Source: Acidimicrobiia bacterium (GTDB lineage Bacteria > Actinomycetota > Acidimicrobiia > UBA5794 > JAOTWH01). From it: a stretch of 5,415 nucleotides of DNA. Position 1 is the first letter of the stretch. Every line of letters starts with the position of its first letter. The notes beneath the pieces were generated by a model. The model was not told where the DNA came from. It searched no databases and saw only the letters and a list, made by a program, of their open reading frames with translations. Shown here one piece after another: positions 4,722-5,415 of this stretch. The stretch covers positions 1-5,415 of the forward strand of contig JAOTWH010000152.1 in NCBI GenBank assembly GCA_029863035.1, read 5' to 3'. The position numbers and the translations under genes were made by a program.

Positions 4722-5415
4722 CCGCCATGGTGAATGCTGTCGGCGTCTCGAAGGTCTTCGGCTCGGGCAGAGACGGTGCCGTCGAAGCACTGCGCGGCAT
4801 CGACCTCGAGATCCAGCCTGGAGAGTTCGTAAGCCTCATCGGCCCATCTGGCTGCGGCAAGAGCACCCTGTTGAGACTCATGGCCGATTTGCTCTCACCA
4901 ACGCATGGCGAGATCGTCGTCAATGGCAAGGCAGTTCACCAAGCCCGGCTCGATCACGACTACGCCATGGTGTTCCAGCAGGCGACGCTGTTGGAGTGGC
5001 GCTCGGTGGTTCGCAACGTTGAGCTGCCGATGGAGATCACCGGCATCGATAAGGGAGAGCGGGAGCGCAAGGCGCAGGAGCTCCTCACATTGGTCAACCT
5101 GGAGGAGTTCACCGGGCATTACCCATGGCAGCTCTCCGGCGGGATGCAGCAAAGGGTTGCCATAGCAAGAGCGCTTGTGCTGGAGCCGTCGATTCTGCTG
5201 ATGGACGAGCCCTTTGGCGCCCTCGACGAGATGACCCGTGAGTCGATGCAGATGGAGCTGATGCGCATCTGGACCAAGACGGAGAAAACGGTGGTCTTCG
5301 TCACACACTCGATCCCCGAAGCAGTATTCCTCTCGTCCCGGGTGGTGGTGATGTCTCCTCGGCCCGGCCAGATCGTCCGAGTAGTCGATGTCGACCTGCC
5401 GCGGCCCCGCCAGGA
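4718..5415 (+). CDS. ABC importer ATPase, NitT/TauT (SsuB/TauB-like) family, 3' end cut by window
   Basis: This is the cytoplasmic ATPase powering the importer whose permease lies directly upstream. The frame is open from ATG 4718 to the window end without a stop (232 codons visible), so a short C-terminal part, probably about 25-40 residues by comparison with the family, is missing. In order: Walker A GPSGCGKS (42-49), Q-loop VFQQ (Gln87 or Gln88), then LLEWRSVVRNV, which matches the LLPWRTVLENV signature of nitrate/sulfonate/taurine-type ATPases, ABC signature LSGGMQQR (139-146), Walker B ILLMDEP (159-165), D-loop ALD (168-170), H-loop His197 in VFVTHSIPEA, and the MSPRPGQIV strand typical of this group. 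All catalytic residues are present. It overlaps the permease by ATGA. A second permease and the substrate-binding protein may follow outside the window. Confidence 0.95.
   Translation, partial: MTAMVNAVGVSKVFGSGRDGAVEALRGIDLEIQPGEFVSLIGPSGCGKSTLLRLMADLLSPTHGEIVVNGKAVHQARLDHDYAMVFQQATLLEWRSVVRNVELPMEITGIDKGERERKAQELLTLVNLEEFTGHYPWQLSGGMQQRVAIARALVLEPSILLMDEPFGALDEMTRESMQMELMRIWTKTEKTVVFVTHSIPEAVFLSSRVVVMSPRPGQIVRVVDVDLPRPRQ

Noticed and set aside
4191..4790. A 199-codon open frame on the minus strand across the permease and ATPase
   Set aside because: Arg/Gln/His-rich shadow of two certain plus-strand ABC genes; no recognisable domain.
4895..5308. A 137-codon open frame on the minus strand within the ATPase gene
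   Set aside because: It lies wholly opposite the intact ABC ATPase motifs; a shadow frame.

Overview
The window comes from a moderately GC-rich bacterial chromosome. The UvrA sequence reads as actinobacterial in style, and several genes lack a Shine-Dalgarno but have a TANNNT hexamer just before the start codon, as in leaderless actinobacterial transcripts. I therefore favour an Actinomycetota-type organism, possibly an uncultured lineage, without being able to fix the taxon. Coding density is very high and no stretch above 300 bases lacks a gene. I see no tRNA, rRNA, CRISPR array, transposase or prophage gene.

Layout: (1) Bases 1-977 (+) hold the C-terminal third of the excision-repair ATPase UvrA, cut by the left edge. 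(2) It converges with a minus-strand cluster that reads, in transcription order: a fungal-type (Fcy1-like) cytosine deaminase; a 185-base stretch with a possible 61-codon ORF, strong inverted repeats and a second copy of the deaminase C-terminal tail; a peroxiredoxin/thioredoxin-fold protein with an unusual Cys-Gly-Cys site; and a small UPF0316 (DUF5698 + DUF2179) membrane protein. (3) Divergent from the deaminase, on the plus strand, are an unrecognised 285-residue membrane protein, an ABC importer permease of the NitT/TauT type, and the matching ABC ATPase. The ATPase overlaps the permease by ATGA and runs off the right edge without a stop.

How the genes may work together: the divergent pair (deaminase on one side, membrane protein plus NitT/TauT-type importer on the other) shares a very short control region carrying a 7+7 base inverted repeat and opposed -10-like hexamers. 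The permease resembles a subfamily that I recall being linked to pyrimidine or hydroxymethylpyrimidine uptake. The simplest reading is uptake of a pyrimidine-like base plus its deamination, under common control. This is inference from context: the substrate-binding protein, which would be most informative, is not in the window.

The most unusual spot is 2242-2452. There the deaminase tail Asn-Glu-Asp-Ile-Gly-Glu is encoded twice, 182 bases apart and in two different frames, with base differences only at third codon positions over the six shared codons. Several hairpins lie between the copies, and the downstream copy also supplies the ribosome binding site of the next gene.
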